The notes below the pieces were generated by a model. That model was not told where the DNA came from and made no database searches. It was given only the letters and a program-made list of their open reading frames with translations. Both the position numbers and the translations under genes were made by a program. Positions 33,422 to 41,363 of a stretch of DNA of 64,000 bases are shown here, in pieces; within the stretch, counting starts at the first letter, position 1; every line of letters starts with the position of its first letter. Where the stretch lies: NCBI RefSeq assembly GCF_001427305.1, contig NZ_LMFZ01000047.1, positions 226,696 through 290,695 on the forward strand, read 5' to 3'. The stretch is from Duganella sp. Root1480D1. Lineage in GTDB: Bacteria; Pseudomonadota; Gammaproteobacteria; Burkholderiales; Burkholderiaceae_D.

Positions 33422-33916
33422 TTATCCGCCCAAGGCATGGGCAACCGAGCGCCAGAAGCCATCCGGCACATACAGCAGCAAGGAAGTCATCATAAGATAG
33501 CGCGCCAATTTGCCGATCGCCATGTACATCACGGACGGCCAGAACGGCAGCTTCAGCCAGCCGCCCAGCGTGCACAGGGGATCGCCAATGCCCGGCACCC
33601 AGGAGAGCAGCATGGTCTTGGCACCATAGTGCGCCAGCCAGCCGAACCAGCGGCTCGAACGTTCCTTGGTGAAGGCTTTCTTGGCGTAATAGCCGATCCA
33701 GTAGTCAGCGACCCCGCCCAGCGTATTGCCCACCGTGGCCACCGCAATGGCGGGCCAGAACAGTTCAGGATTGGCTTTACAGACGGCAAAGACAGCCGGC
33801 TCCGAGCCCAAGGGTACCAGCGTGGCTGAGACGAAACTGATGACGAACACCGACGTCAGCCCCACTTCTGGCGCCGCGATCAGGTCCAGCAGCCAGTGAA
33901 TAGCGTTTTCAATCAT
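33422..33916 (-). CDS. YqaA-type DedA/VTT-domain membrane protein
   Basis: A 164-residue membrane protein of the DedA/VTT superfamily, YqaA subgroup. It has several hydrophobic helices and the segments PLGSEPAVF and SWVPGIGDPLCTLGGWLKLP that contain the re-entrant-loop glycines and acidic residues. The family includes flippases for lipid carriers. It is divergent from ilvA; the 208 nt to the downstream FAD dehydrogenase contain no further gene, only a likely promoter region. Confidence 0.85.
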   Translation of the reverse strand: MIENAIHWLLDLIAAPEVGLTSVFVISFVSATLVPLGSEPAVFAVCKANPELFWPAIAVATVGNTLGGVADYWIGYYAKKAFTKERSSRWFGWLAHYGAKTMLLSWVPGIGDPLCTLGGWLKLPFWPSVMYMAIGKLARYLMMTSLLLYVPDGFWRSVAHALGG

Positions 33917-33924
33917 TGGTCAAT

Positions 33925-33930
33925 TATAAT
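33925..33930 (+). promoter_or_regulatory. Possible -10 element upstream of ilvA
   Basis: TATAAT occurs within ATTATAAT in the yqaA/ilvA divergent gap, about 125 nt before ilvA. No convincing -35 box is present at the right distance, so this is weak. The same stretch reads TATAAT on both strands. Confidence 0.25.
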
Positions 33931-34054
33931 CATCCGTACCAAGCTCAAAGCACGTTAGACATCCTGCCACCCGCATACCCGCATGGCAGGCGTGCACTCC
34001 CTTCGGTTACCCGCCGTTGTCAGTCTTTGCACCACACCTTTACTTTTGCAAATC

Positions 34055-35587
34055 ATGACTATCGACTACCTGAAGAAAATCCTGACCTCCCGCGTCTACG
34101 ACGTGGCCCATGAAACTCCGCTCGAGCTGGCACCGATTCTCTCGCAACGAATTGACAACCAGATTTACTTCAAGCGCGAGGACGTGCAGGACGTCTTTAG
34201 CTTCAAGGTACGCGGCGCTTACAACAAGATGGCGAATCTGAGCGACGCGCAATTGAAGCGCGGCGTCATTTGCGCCTCGGCCGGCAACCATGCACAGGGC
34301 GTTGCCCTGTCGGCGGCCAAACTCGGTTGCCGCGCCCTCATCGTCATGCCTGCCACCACCCCGCTGCTGAAAATCGAATCCGTGCGTCGCCGCGGCGGCG
34401 CCAGCGTCGAGGTGGTACTGCATGGCGAGTCCTACACGGACGCCTACAACCACGCCCTGCAACTTGAAAAAGAGCAGAAGCTGACCTTCGTGCACCCGTT
34501 CGACGATCCCGAAGTGATTGCCGGCCAGGGCACGATTGCCATGGAAATCCTGCGCCAGCATTCCGGCCCGATCCACGCGATCTTCGTGCCGATCGGCGGC
34601 GGCGGCCTGATTGCCGGCGTTGCAGCCTATGTGAAGCAGCTTCGCCCGGATATCAAGATCATCGGTGTGCAAACCATGGATTCGGATGCGATGGGCCGCT
34701 CCATCAAGGCAGGCGAGCGCGTGACCTTGTCCGACGTGGGCCTGTTCGCAGATGGCACTGCCGTGCGCCTGGTGGGCGAAGAAACCTTCCGCCTCGCGCA
34801 GCAATTTGTCGATGAAGTGATCGTGGTCGATACCGATGCGATCTGCGCAGCGATCAAGGATGTGTTCACCGATACGCGCTCGATCCTTGAGCCTTCCGGC
34901 GCGCTGGCGGTTGCCGGCGCCAAGGCTTATGTCGAACGCGCCGAGATGGGCAAGTACCCGGTGCAAGGCGAGACCCTGGTCACCATCTGCAGCGGCGCCA
35001 ATATGAACTTCGACCGCCTGCGCTTTGTGGCGGAACGCGCCGAACTGGGCGAGTCGCGCGAGGCAGTCTTCGCCGTGACCATGCCGGAGCAGCGCGGCTC
35101 GTTCAAGCGCTTCTGCAGCCTGGTGGGTCCGCGCAATGTGACGGAGTTCAACTACCGTATCAGCGACCAGGAGCAGGCGCACGTGTTTGTCGGCGTGCAG
35201 ATCGCCGATCGTGGTGAATCGTCGACGATTGCGCGGCGCTTTGAAGAGAATAACTTCAAGACGCTGGATCTGACGCACGATGAACTGGCCAAGTCCCACC
35301 TGCGCCACCTGGTGGGCGGCAAGAGCGTGTTGGCGAAGGATGAATTGCTGTACCGCTTTGAGTTCCCGGAGCGCCCGGGTGCGCTGATGCGCTTCCTGGA
35401 TTCGATGGCACCGGAGTGGAATATCTCCTTATGCCATTACCGCTCGCAGGGCGGGGATGTGGGGAGGATCCTGATCGGCTTGCAGGTGCCGCCGCAGGAT
35501 TCGGACAAGTTCGCGCAATTCCTGGCTACCCTTGGGTATCGCTACTGGGATGAGTCGCAGAATCCAGTTTACAAGCTGTTCCTCTGA
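34055..35587 (+). CDS. ilvA: Threonine ammonia-lyase, biosynthetic
   Basis: A 510-residue biosynthetic threonine deaminase. The PLP lysine is K51 in FSFKVRGAYNK, the phosphate-binding glycine loop is GGGGLIAG, and two ACT-like regulatory domains follow (about 330-510), as expected for allosteric inhibition by isoleucine. It forms 2-oxobutanoate for isoleucine synthesis. MTIDYLKK at 34055 is the start; a longer frame begins in poor sequence. The stop codon TGA is the edge of palindromic repeat copy 6. Confidence 0.96.
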   Translation: MTIDYLKKILTSRVYDVAHETPLELAPILSQRIDNQIYFKREDVQDVFSFKVRGAYNKMANLSDAQLKRGVICASAGNHAQGVALSAAKLGCRALIVMPATTPLLKIESVRRRGGASVEVVLHGESYTDAYNHALQLEKEQKLTFVHPFDDPEVIAGQGTIAMEILRQHSGPIHAIFVPIGGGGLIAGVAAYVKQLRPDIKIIGVQTMDSDAMGRSIKAGERVTLSDVGLFADGTAVRLVGEETFRLAQQFVDEVIVVDTDAICAAIKDVFTDTRSILEPSGALAVAGAKAYVERAEMGKYPVQGETLVTICSGANMNFDRLRFVAERAELGESREAVFAVTMPEQRGSFKRFCSLVGPRNVTEFNYRISDQEQAHVFVGVQIADRGESSTIARRFEENNFKTLDLTHDELAKSHLRHLVGGKSVLAKDELLYRFEFPERPGALMRFLDSMAPEWNISLCHYRSQGGDVGRILIGLQVPPQDSDKFAQFLATLGYRYWDESQNPVYKLFL

Positions 35588-35627
35588 AACCGGTAAACCT
35601 GGGTCTGACCCGCAGGGTCAGACCCAG
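35587..35627. repeat. Palindromic repeat copy 6 with compensated stem
   Basis: Tail AAACCGGTAAACC, then a perfect 13-bp stem CTGGGTCTGACCC / GGGTCAGACCCAG with loop GCA. Relative to other copies both stem sides have changed together, so pairing is kept. A degenerate extra half follows (GTGTCAGATCCCC, 35628-35640). It starts within the ilvA stop codon and could act as its transcript end. Confidence 0.85.
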
Positions 35628-35721
35628 TGTCAGATCCCCCGCTGCAGGTGTTGGTTGTGCGCCGTTGATCTTCTCAATAAGTCAAAAGCCCAGAACCAGC
35701 CCCGCAGCCCCAAGACCGTCA

Positions 35722-35761
35722 GGTGTCTGACCCTGCGGGTCAGACACCGCACTACCGGTTT
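35722..35761. repeat. Palindromic repeat copy 7, inverted relative to copy 6
   Basis: A perfect stem GGTGTCTGACCC / GGGTCAGACACC with loop TGC, then GCACTACCGGTTT. Its tail faces away from copy 6, so the two form an inverted pair enclosing about 95 bp that holds no gene. It lies 40 nt upstream of queF. Confidence 0.9.
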
Positions 35762-35801
35762 TTGGTAAACTGCCAGACTGTCCCGCAAAACGAAGTCCGC
35801 C

Positions 35802-36635
35802 ATGCCCAACCTCCCCGAACAATCCCCCCTCGGCAAAACCTCCGCCTACCGCACCGACTACGCGCCGGAACTGCTGTTCCCCATCCCGCGCCAGGCCAAG
35901 CGTGATGAACTGGGACTGCAAGGCACCCTGCCCTTCTTCGGCGTGGATATCTGGAATGGCTACGAGCTGTCCTGGCTGAACATGCGCGGCAAACCGCAAG
36001 TGGCAGTGGCCCGCTTCACCATCCCGGCCGATTCGCCAAACTTGATCGAATCTAAATCTTTCAAGCTTTACCTCAACTCCTTCAACCAGACCAGGCTGAC
36101 CGGTCCCGACGCGCTGAAAATCCTGCTGCAGCAAGACCTTTCCGCCGCCGCCGGCGCCAGCGTGCACGTCACCCTGACCATGCAGGAAGACTTCGAAAAA
36201 CTGGGAATGGGTGAGCTGGAAGGCCAGTTGCTGGACCGCCTGGATATCGACGTCGACAACTATTCGCCGCAGCCGGAAACCCTGAAAGCCAACTTCGACG
36301 AACTGCCAGTAGAGGAAACCCTCGTGTCGCACCTGCTGAAGTCGAATTGCCTGGTCACCGGCCAGCCCGACTGGGGCAGCGTGCAGATCAGCTACTACGG
36401 TCCGCAAATCGACCAGGAAAGCCTGCTCAAATACCTGATCGGTTTCCGCGAGCACAATGAATTCCACGAGCAGTGCATCGAGCGCATCTTCACGGACATC
36501 CTGCGCCAGTGCAAGCCTCAACATTTGACGGTGTACGCACGTTATACCCGTCGCGGCGGCCTTGATATCAACCCGTGGCGCACCAACTTTAGTAGTGCAC
36601 GGCGGCCGTCCAATTTACGCAACGCCCGCCAGTAA
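35802..36635 (+). CDS. queF: NADPH-dependent 7-cyano-7-deazaguanine reductase
   Basis: A 277-residue QueF of the long (YqcD-type, bimodular) class. The NADPH/substrate motif ESKSFKLYLNSFNQT is at 83-97 and the catalytic Cys is C183 in SNCLVTGQPDWG, with Asp D190. It reduces preQ0 to preQ1 in queuosine tRNA modification. The ATG is placed 40 nt after repeat copy 7. No preQ1 riboswitch is visible in the short leader. Confidence 0.96.
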   Translation: MPNLPEQSPLGKTSAYRTDYAPELLFPIPRQAKRDELGLQGTLPFFGVDIWNGYELSWLNMRGKPQVAVARFTIPADSPNLIESKSFKLYLNSFNQTRLTGPDALKILLQQDLSAAAGASVHVTLTMQEDFEKLGMGELEGQLLDRLDIDVDNYSPQPETLKANFDELPVEETLVSHLLKSNCLVTGQPDWGSVQISYYGPQIDQESLLKYLIGFREHNEFHEQCIERIFTDILRQCKPQHLTVYARYTRRGGLDINPWRTNFSSARRPSNLRNARQ

Positions 36636-36672
36636 GGGCTTTTTCCATACGGAAACATTGCGTGAATTTCGA

Positions 36673-36701
36673 GTTACACGGCTGAGAAACAAGCCTATAA
36701 T
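36673..36701 (+). promoter_or_regulatory. Sigma-70-type promoter candidate for ptsN-hprK-rapZ
   Basis: GTTACA (36673-36678) and TATAAT (36696-36701) are 17 nt apart. The -10 is perfect; the -35 matches four of six bases. The ptsN start is 29 nt beyond the -10. It would serve the three-gene operon that is detached from rpoN. Confidence 0.55.
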
Positions 36702-36730
36702 GCGCTCGCAATGCACATAAATGTCGCGTC

Positions 36731-37213
36731 ATGAATAACCTGAGCAAAATCCTTTCGCTAGAGAACGTCCAGCTCGACCTGGAAGTCTCCAGCAAAAAGC
36801 GCGCTTTCGAGCAAGCCGGCCTGATCTTTGAGAATAACTGCGGCATCGCTCGCTCCACCGTATCGGACAACCTGTTCGCGCGTGAACGCCTGGGCTCCAC
36901 CGGCCTCGGTCACGGCGTCGCTGTCCCGCACGGGCGCATCAAGGGATCCAAGAGCCTGAAGGCGCCGTTGGCCGCTTTCGTGCGCCTGGCCGAACCGATT
37001 CCGTTCGAATCGCCGGACGGCAAGCCGGTCAACCTGCTGTTCTTCCTGCTCATTCCAGACCACGTGACGCAGCAGCACCTCGAAATCCTGTCCGAGATCG
37101 CGGAAATGTTCTCGGACGACGCCTTCCGTCAGGCCCTGACGGAAGACCCCGACCCGAAATCGGTCTACAGCCGCATCGTCAACTGGCAGCCTAGCCTGCA
37201 AGCGGCAGGTTGA
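36731..37213 (+). CDS. ptsN: Nitrogen regulatory PTS component EIIA-Ntr
   Basis: A 160-residue EIIA domain of the Ntr type. The phosphorylated His is H67 in GVAVPHGRI. EIIA-Ntr receives phosphate from NPr/EI-Ntr and regulates potassium and nitrogen-related processes. It overlaps hprK closely and starts an operon with hprK and rapZ. In most proteobacteria this gene follows rpoN-hpf; here rpoN and hpf are about 7 kb away and inverted. Confidence 0.95.
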   Translation: MNNLSKILSLENVQLDLEVSSKKRAFEQAGLIFENNCGIARSTVSDNLFARERLGSTGLGHGVAVPHGRIKGSKSLKAPLAAFVRLAEPIPFESPDGKPVNLLFFLLIPDHVTQQHLEILSEIAEMFSDDAFRQALTEDPDPKSVYSRIVNWQPSLQAAG

Positions 37214-37215
37214 AC

Positions 37216-38151
37216 ATGCTGCAGACGCCGCTGACGATCCAGAGACTGTACGACGACAATCGCGAAACCCTGCAACTGGGATGGTTCGCCGGCTTTCCAG
37301 GCGGCGAGCGCCTGATCTCTGGCGACGTCGCTTCGGCGGCCGACCAGGTCGGCCACTTGAATACGATTCACCCTGGACGTATCCAGGTGTTCGGCCACCA
37401 GGAAATCAATTACTACCAGCGCCTGAAGTCGCTGACGCGCGCCCACGTGATCGGCGAATTGATCGCAGGCGGCCCGCCGGCGCTGATCATCGCGCAGGGC
37501 CTTGAAACGCCGCCGGACATCCTGGCGATCTGCGACGAAAAAAATATTCCGCTGTTCTCCACGCCGCTGCCGGCAGCCCAGGTGATCGACTTCCTGCGCG
37601 TGTACCTGTCGAAGAAGCTGGCGCAGCGCATCATCATGCACGGCGTGTTCATGGACGTGCTGGGCGTGGGCGTGCTGATTACCGGCGACTCCGGCCTCGG
37701 CAAATCCGAGCTGGGACTTGAATTGATTTCACGCTCGCACGGCCTGGTGGCCGACGACGCAGTGGAATTCGCACGCATCGCGCCGAACATGATCGAGGGC
37801 CGCTGCCCGCCGCTGCTGCAAAACCTGCTGGAAGTGCGCGGCCTGGGCCTGCTCGATATCAAGGCGATCTTCGGCGAGACCGCCGTGCGCCGCAAGATGC
37901 GCCTGAAGCTGATCGTGCACCTGGTGCGCCGCTCGGCACTGGAAGAAGAAGTGGAGCGCCTGCCGTTCCAGTTCCCGACCGAAGATGTGCTGGGGCTTCC
38001 AATCCGCAAGGTCGTGATTCCCGTTGCGGCCGGCCGCAACATCGCGGTTCTGCTGGAAGCTGCGGTGCGCAACACCATCCTGCAATTGCGCGGCATCGAC
38101 ACACTGCAGGAATTCATGGAGCGCCAACGGCAGGCGATGAGCGGCGACTGA
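37216..38151 (+). CDS. hprK: HPr kinase/phosphorylase
   Basis: A 311-residue HPr(Ser) kinase/phosphorylase. The Walker A motif GDSGLGKS is at 157-164, with the family signature LGVGVLITG and a later basic-residue loop near the C-terminus. It phosphorylates a Ser on HPr-type proteins; in betaproteobacteria it is usually paired with ptsN and rapZ. ATG at 37216 is preferred to the TTG at 37210 because AGG lies at a proper distance. It begins 2 nt after the ptsN stop. Confidence 0.95.
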   Translation: MLQTPLTIQRLYDDNRETLQLGWFAGFPGGERLISGDVASAADQVGHLNTIHPGRIQVFGHQEINYYQRLKSLTRAHVIGELIAGGPPALIIAQGLETPPDILAICDEKNIPLFSTPLPAAQVIDFLRVYLSKKLAQRIIMHGVFMDVLGVGVLITGDSGLGKSELGLELISRSHGLVADDAVEFARIAPNMIEGRCPPLLQNLLEVRGLGLLDIKAIFGETAVRRKMRLKLIVHLVRRSALEEEVERLPFQFPTEDVLGLPIRKVVIPVAAGRNIAVLLEAAVRNTILQLRGIDTLQEFMERQRQAMSGD

Positions 38152-38177
38152 TACGGACTAATGGTACTATCAGTCAC

Positions 38178-39041
38178 ATGCGAATCGTCCTACTCACCGG
38201 CATCTCCGGCTCCGGCAAATCCGTTGCGCTGAATGTTCTCGAAGACATCGGCTACTACTGCGTCGACAACCTGCCGCCAGCGCTGCTGCAAGACCTGATC
38301 AATCGCCTTGCAATTGAAGGCACGGATGCCTTGGCTGTCGCAGTCGATGCACGCAGCGCCTCCAGCCTTGCCAGCCTGCCTGGCGAGTACCGCAAGCTGA
38401 AAGAGGACGGCCATGAGGTCAAGGTGATCTTCCTCACTGCGAATACCCATTCGCTGGTGGCGCGCTTCTCCGAAACACGCCGCAGCCATCCGCTGTCGCA
38501 CGAACTGGCCCCCGGCCAGAATCCTGCAGCACGCCGCACCCTGATCGAATGCATCGCCGAAGAACGCGAGCGCCTGTCTGCCATCCAGCAGCTCGGCCAT
38601 GTGATCGATACTTCGGAAATGAACGCCAACAAACTGCGCGCCTGGGTCAAGGACCTGGTGCACAGCGAGAACGCGCCACTGACCTTGTTCTTCGAATCCT
38701 TCGCCTTCAAGGTTGGCGTGCCGCTCGACGCCGACTTCGTGTTCGACGTGCGCGCGATTCCGAATCCGTATTACGACCTCACGCTGCGTCCATTGAACGG
38801 CCGCGACGCACCGGTGATCGCCTTCCTCGATGCGCAGGAAAGCGCGGAAGAGATGTTCCAGGATATCAAAGGCTTCGTCGCCAAATGGCTGCCGCACTTC
38901 AAGCGCGACAACCGCTCCTACCTGACGGTTGCTGTCGGCTGTACCGGCGGCCAGCATCGCTCCGTCTACATGGCCGAACGCCTGGCGCGGCATTTCGCAC
39001 CGACCGAGACGGTAGTGCTGCGCCACCGCGAGCAAACCTGA
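38178..39041 (+). CDS. rapZ: RNase adapter protein RapZ
   Basis: A 287-residue RapZ (YvcJ/YhbJ) protein. The Walker A motif GISGSGKS is at 8-15 and the C-terminal RNA/sugar-binding domain ends with VAVGCTGGQHRSVYMAERL. RapZ guides RNase E to GlmZ sRNA in enterics to tune glucosamine-6-phosphate synthase; in betaproteobacteria the sRNA partners are unproven. It is the last gene of the ptsN operon, converging on the GNAT gene 6 nt away. Confidence 0.95.
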   Translation: MRIVLLTGISGSGKSVALNVLEDIGYYCVDNLPPALLQDLINRLAIEGTDALAVAVDARSASSLASLPGEYRKLKEDGHEVKVIFLTANTHSLVARFSETRRSHPLSHELAPGQNPAARRTLIECIAEERERLSAIQQLGHVIDTSEMNANKLRAWVKDLVHSENAPLTLFFESFAFKVGVPLDADFVFDVRAIPNPYYDLTLRPLNGRDAPVIAFLDAQESAEEMFQDIKGFVAKWLPHFKRDNRSYLTVAVGCTGGQHRSVYMAERLARHFAPTETVVLRHREQT

Positions 39042-39047
39042 TCGCGA

Positions 39048-39542
39048 CTATTCCAGCCTTAGCTGCCAATAGCTGACGTCGATCCAGCGGCCGAATTTGC
39101 GGCCGACTTCCTTGAAGGCGCCAACGGGCTGGAATCCCATCTTCTCGTGCAATCCAACGCTGGCTTCATTGGGCAGCGCGACGCCGCCGATTACCAGGTG
39201 CACGCCGCTCTGGCGCAGCAGGTTGAACAGATGCTGGTACAGCTTGCGTGCGAAGCCTTTGCCGCGCATTTCCTGCTGCAGGTAGATCGAGCTCTCGACC
39301 GAAAAGCGATAGGCGGAACGTTCCTTCCATTTGCTGGCGTAGGCGTAGCCAAGGATCTTGCCGTCCTGCTCCAGCACCAGCCATGGCAACTTGGATGAAA
39401 TGACTTTGGTGATGCGGTTGGCCATGTCGTCGACGCCGACTTCGGCCTCTTCGAAAGTGATGGTGGTGGTTGAAACGTAATGGTTGTAGATCGCAGCGAT
39501 GGCGGCGGCATCGGCCGGGTGGGCTGAGCGGATGGTGGTCAT
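39048..39542 (-). CDS. GNAT-family N-acetyltransferase (phosphinothricin acetyltransferase-like)
   Basis: A 164-residue acetyltransferase with the GNAT fold. The acetyl-CoA motif is QEMRGKGFARKLYQHL (about 88-103), and IYNHYVSTTTITFEE is typical of the phosphinothricin/methionine sulfoximine acetyltransferase group. It probably acetylates an amino-acid-like amine. It is convergent with rapZ and follows the VOC gene on the same strand after a terminator-like hairpin. Confidence 0.85.
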   Translation of the reverse strand: MTTIRSAHPADAAAIAAIYNHYVSTTTITFEEAEVGVDDMANRITKVISSKLPWLVLEQDGKILGYAYASKWKERSAYRFSVESSIYLQQEMRGKGFARKLYQHLFNLLRQSGVHLVIGGVALPNEASVGLHEKMGFQPVGAFKEVGRKFGRWIDVSYWQLRLE

Positions 39543-39580
39543 TAGCGCTTGGATAAAGTGGATGACCCAAGCGATACAGC

Positions 39581-39608
39581 AAAATGCGGGCCAGCCGCCG
39601 GCTGGCCC
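39581..39608 (-). terminator. Hairpin terminator candidate after the VOC gene
   Basis: A perfect 9-bp stem GGGCCAGCC / GGCTGGCCC with a 3-nt loop (39588-39608), followed on the minus strand by only four T residues. It lies 11 nt past the VOC gene stop. The stem is strong but the T-run is short. Confidence 0.5.
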
Positions 39609-39619
39609 TGTGCACCAAA

Positions 39620-39994
39620 TTAATCCAGCCAGTGCACCACTTCGATCGTATGCTGGTCCGGATCGGTGATCATCGTCCCAAAATAGCGCTCGTTGACATC
39701 AGGCCGCAGGCCCGGCGTGCGCAACGACTCCGCGCCTTGCGCCATGGCGTTGGCGTGGAAGGCGTGCGTCGCCTGTTGCGATGGCGACTTGATGGCGATG
39801 TGCCCGCGCTGTCCAACCAGCGGTGCATCGCCTTGCGCCGGATAGATGGCGAAGGCCCAATGGCCATCGGCGCCGAAGATGGCCTGCTTGTCGTCCTGGT
39901 GCTGCACGCTGTAGCCAAGCGGTTCCAGGCAGGCTTTGTAGAATTCCACCGCACGTGGCAGGTCACGGGTGGCAATGGATACGTGGTCAATCAT
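39620..39994 (-). CDS. VOC-family (glyoxalase/bleomycin resistance) protein
   Basis: A 124-residue vicinal oxygen chelate protein. Metal ligands are suggested by MIDHVSIATRD at the N-terminus (His4) and HTIEVVHWLD at the C-terminus (Glu). Two beta-alpha-beta-beta-beta modules are recognisable. The substrate is unknown. AAGGAGAG gives a strong ribosome binding site. It is divergent from the secreted-protein block that begins at 40107. Confidence 0.87.
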   Translation of the reverse strand: MIDHVSIATRDLPRAVEFYKACLEPLGYSVQHQDDKQAIFGADGHWAFAIYPAQGDAPLVGQRGHIAIKSPSQQATHAFHANAMAQGAESLRTPGLRPDVNERYFGTMITDPDQHTIEVVHWLD

Positions 39995-40037
39995 GATGCT
40001 CTCCTTTCAAACAACGAGCGATCATCATAGGCATTCC

Positions 40038-40064
40038 GCGCGAAACGATTTCCCGATTTCGCGC
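40038..40064. promoter_or_regulatory. Inverted repeat in the VOC/secreted-protein divergent region
   Basis: GCGCGAAA (40038-40045) and TTTCGCGC (40057-40064) form 8-bp arms around an 11-nt spacer. A second palindrome GGGAAAATTTCCC follows at 40073-40085. They lie between two divergent genes, so they may be operator sites, but no regulator is known. Confidence 0.4.
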
Positions 40065-40106
40065 AGGGGTGCGGGAAAATTTCCCACGCCGTGTTAGCAT
40101 TTCGCC

Positions 40107-40256
40107 ATGAAGTCATTGTGCCTCTTCGCCATCGCGGCACTGCTGGCGTATCAGCCGGCAAACGCCGCGGGATCGCATCCCAAATACAATCTGGATTGGC
40201 CGCGTGCGGGCGAGGTCCCGATCCCTCAACGCATCAAGGAGCTGAAGGAAAAATGA
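40107..40256 (+). CDS. Small secreted protein (49 residues)
   Basis: A 49-residue protein with a clear signal peptide (MKSLCLFAIAALLAYQPANA, cleavage after ANA) and a short mature part beginning AGSHPKYNLDWPR. Its stop overlaps the start of the next gene (ATGA), so it is almost certainly real and co-translated. I recognise no family. It is the first gene of a plus-strand block of small secreted or unknown proteins. Confidence 0.65.
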   Translation: MKSLCLFAIAALLAYQPANAAGSHPKYNLDWPRAGEVPIPQRIKELKEK

Positions 40257-40987
40257 GCTTGCTCGTATTGTTGGCCGCCGCCGCGGTGAGTGCGACAGGT
40301 ACCGAAACCGATCCCGATCCGGCCTGGCGCTGCACAGCAAAGCACTACGGCGCCTTCGTTTCCCCGTCCGGCACTTCAGCCAAATGGCCGGTGCTGAAGG
40401 CATTGCCGGAGCACTTGCGCAACAAGAGGTCCATACTGCTTTCCACATCGGGCGCCTACGCCGGCGGCAAGGGGTACGTCATGTACGTTGATACCAAGTC
40501 CGGCAACGCCTATATCGAGCAATCCGCAGGCACTCCGGATTCCATCGTGATCTTCGGCCCGCTGCCAAAGATCGCCTGCGCGGATCCGGCGGCAACCGAC
40601 ATCCTCGATCTCGCGCAATTCTTCATGGATACCTACGCTGAAGACGTCACCGCTGGCGACCGCAAGGCACTCGCCAACCACTATTCCCGGCGCGGCACCA
40701 TTTTCATTGGCGGCGAGTGGAAAGAAGAAATCGGGTTTGACAAGCTGTCCAGCGAATACGCGAAAAGCTGGAAGCCGCCCGTTACGTTCCGTTGGCAAGG
40801 CCTGGCATATGAAAAACTTGGCGACCAGTCGGTAATGGTCACTGGCGGCGTCGCGCGTAGCGACAAGGCCGGAGCGGAAACCACCTCGCACTCCTATGCT
40901 GTCCTGCTGGTCAAGGAAGACGGCGTGCTGCGCATCCGTATGGAAAGCGGCGCACCGCCAGCCAGGCCGCAGCTCAGCCGACGGTAA
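40253..40987 (+). CDS. Secreted protein: unknown domain fused to NTF2/SnoaL-like domain
   Basis: A 244-residue protein. A short hydrophobic N-terminus (MSLLVLLAAAAVSA) suggests export. Residues about 25-105 form an unknown domain (WRCTAKHYGAFVSPSG, YVMYVDTK, VIFGPLPKIAC) that recurs in the next gene. Residues about 115-235 look like an NTF2/SnoaL fold (FMDTYAEDVTAGDRKALANHY, FRWQGLAYEKLGDQSVMVTG). The start at 40253 is fixed by the ATGA overlap with the preceding small gene. Two Cys in the unknown domain may form a disulfide. Function unknown. Confidence 0.78.
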   Translation: MSLLVLLAAAAVSATGTETDPDPAWRCTAKHYGAFVSPSGTSAKWPVLKALPEHLRNKRSILLSTSGAYAGGKGYVMYVDTKSGNAYIEQSAGTPDSIVIFGPLPKIACADPAATDILDLAQFFMDTYAEDVTAGDRKALANHYSRRGTIFIGGEWKEEIGFDKLSSEYAKSWKPPVTFRWQGLAYEKLGDQSVMVTGGVARSDKAGAETTSHSYAVLLVKEDGVLRIRMESGAPPARPQLSRR

Positions 40988-41033
40988 CAATGAAATTTAG
41001 TGCGGCACCGTATTTTTGATCTATTATCTGCAT

Positions 41034-41363
41034 ATGGCGATCTCATTACTGCTTGCAGCAGCGCTGGGCGCTGCACCACCCGAGCCGGAACCAATCTGGC
41101 GTTGCACGGCTGCGCACTATGCCAGCTTCGTGTCGCCATCCGGCACCCGCGAAAAATGGCCTACCGTACCTGAGCTTCCGGCGAAGTTGCGCGATACGCG
41201 TCATATGACGCTTAACTCACCTGGCATGCTGCCAGGCGGCCGTGCGCACATGATGTACGTCGACAGCACAGCCAGGGTCGTCTACATCCTGCAGACTTCC
41301 GGCCCGGCAGATTCCGAAGTCGTCTTCGGCCCATTGCCGCCGGTCGAGTGCCCTAAAGAGTAA
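41034..41363 (+). CDS. Secreted protein with duplicated unknown domain
   Basis: A 109-residue protein with a short hydrophobic N-terminus (MAISLLLAAALGAA). The rest repeats the unknown domain of the preceding gene: WRCTAAHYASFVSPSG, HMMYVDSTA, VVFGPLPPVEC, including both Cys positions. It is a single-domain paralogue lacking the NTF2-like part. No convincing ribosome binding site is visible; a TTG at 41016 is an alternative start. Its stop overlaps the next start (TAATG). Confidence 0.75.
   Translation: MAISLLLAAALGAAPPEPEPIWRCTAAHYASFVSPSGTREKWPTVPELPAKLRDTRHMTLNSPGMLPGGRAHMMYVDSTARVVYILQTSGPADSEVVFGPLPPVECPKE

Noticed and set aside
35762..35801. A preQ1 riboswitch before queF
   Set aside because: The leader after repeat copy 7 is only about 40 nt, without the C-rich loop and A-rich tail of preQ1 riboswitches.
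35682..36524. A 280-residue minus-strand frame across queF
   Set aside because: queF on the plus strand has all catalytic motifs; the minus frame also translates the palindromic repeat.
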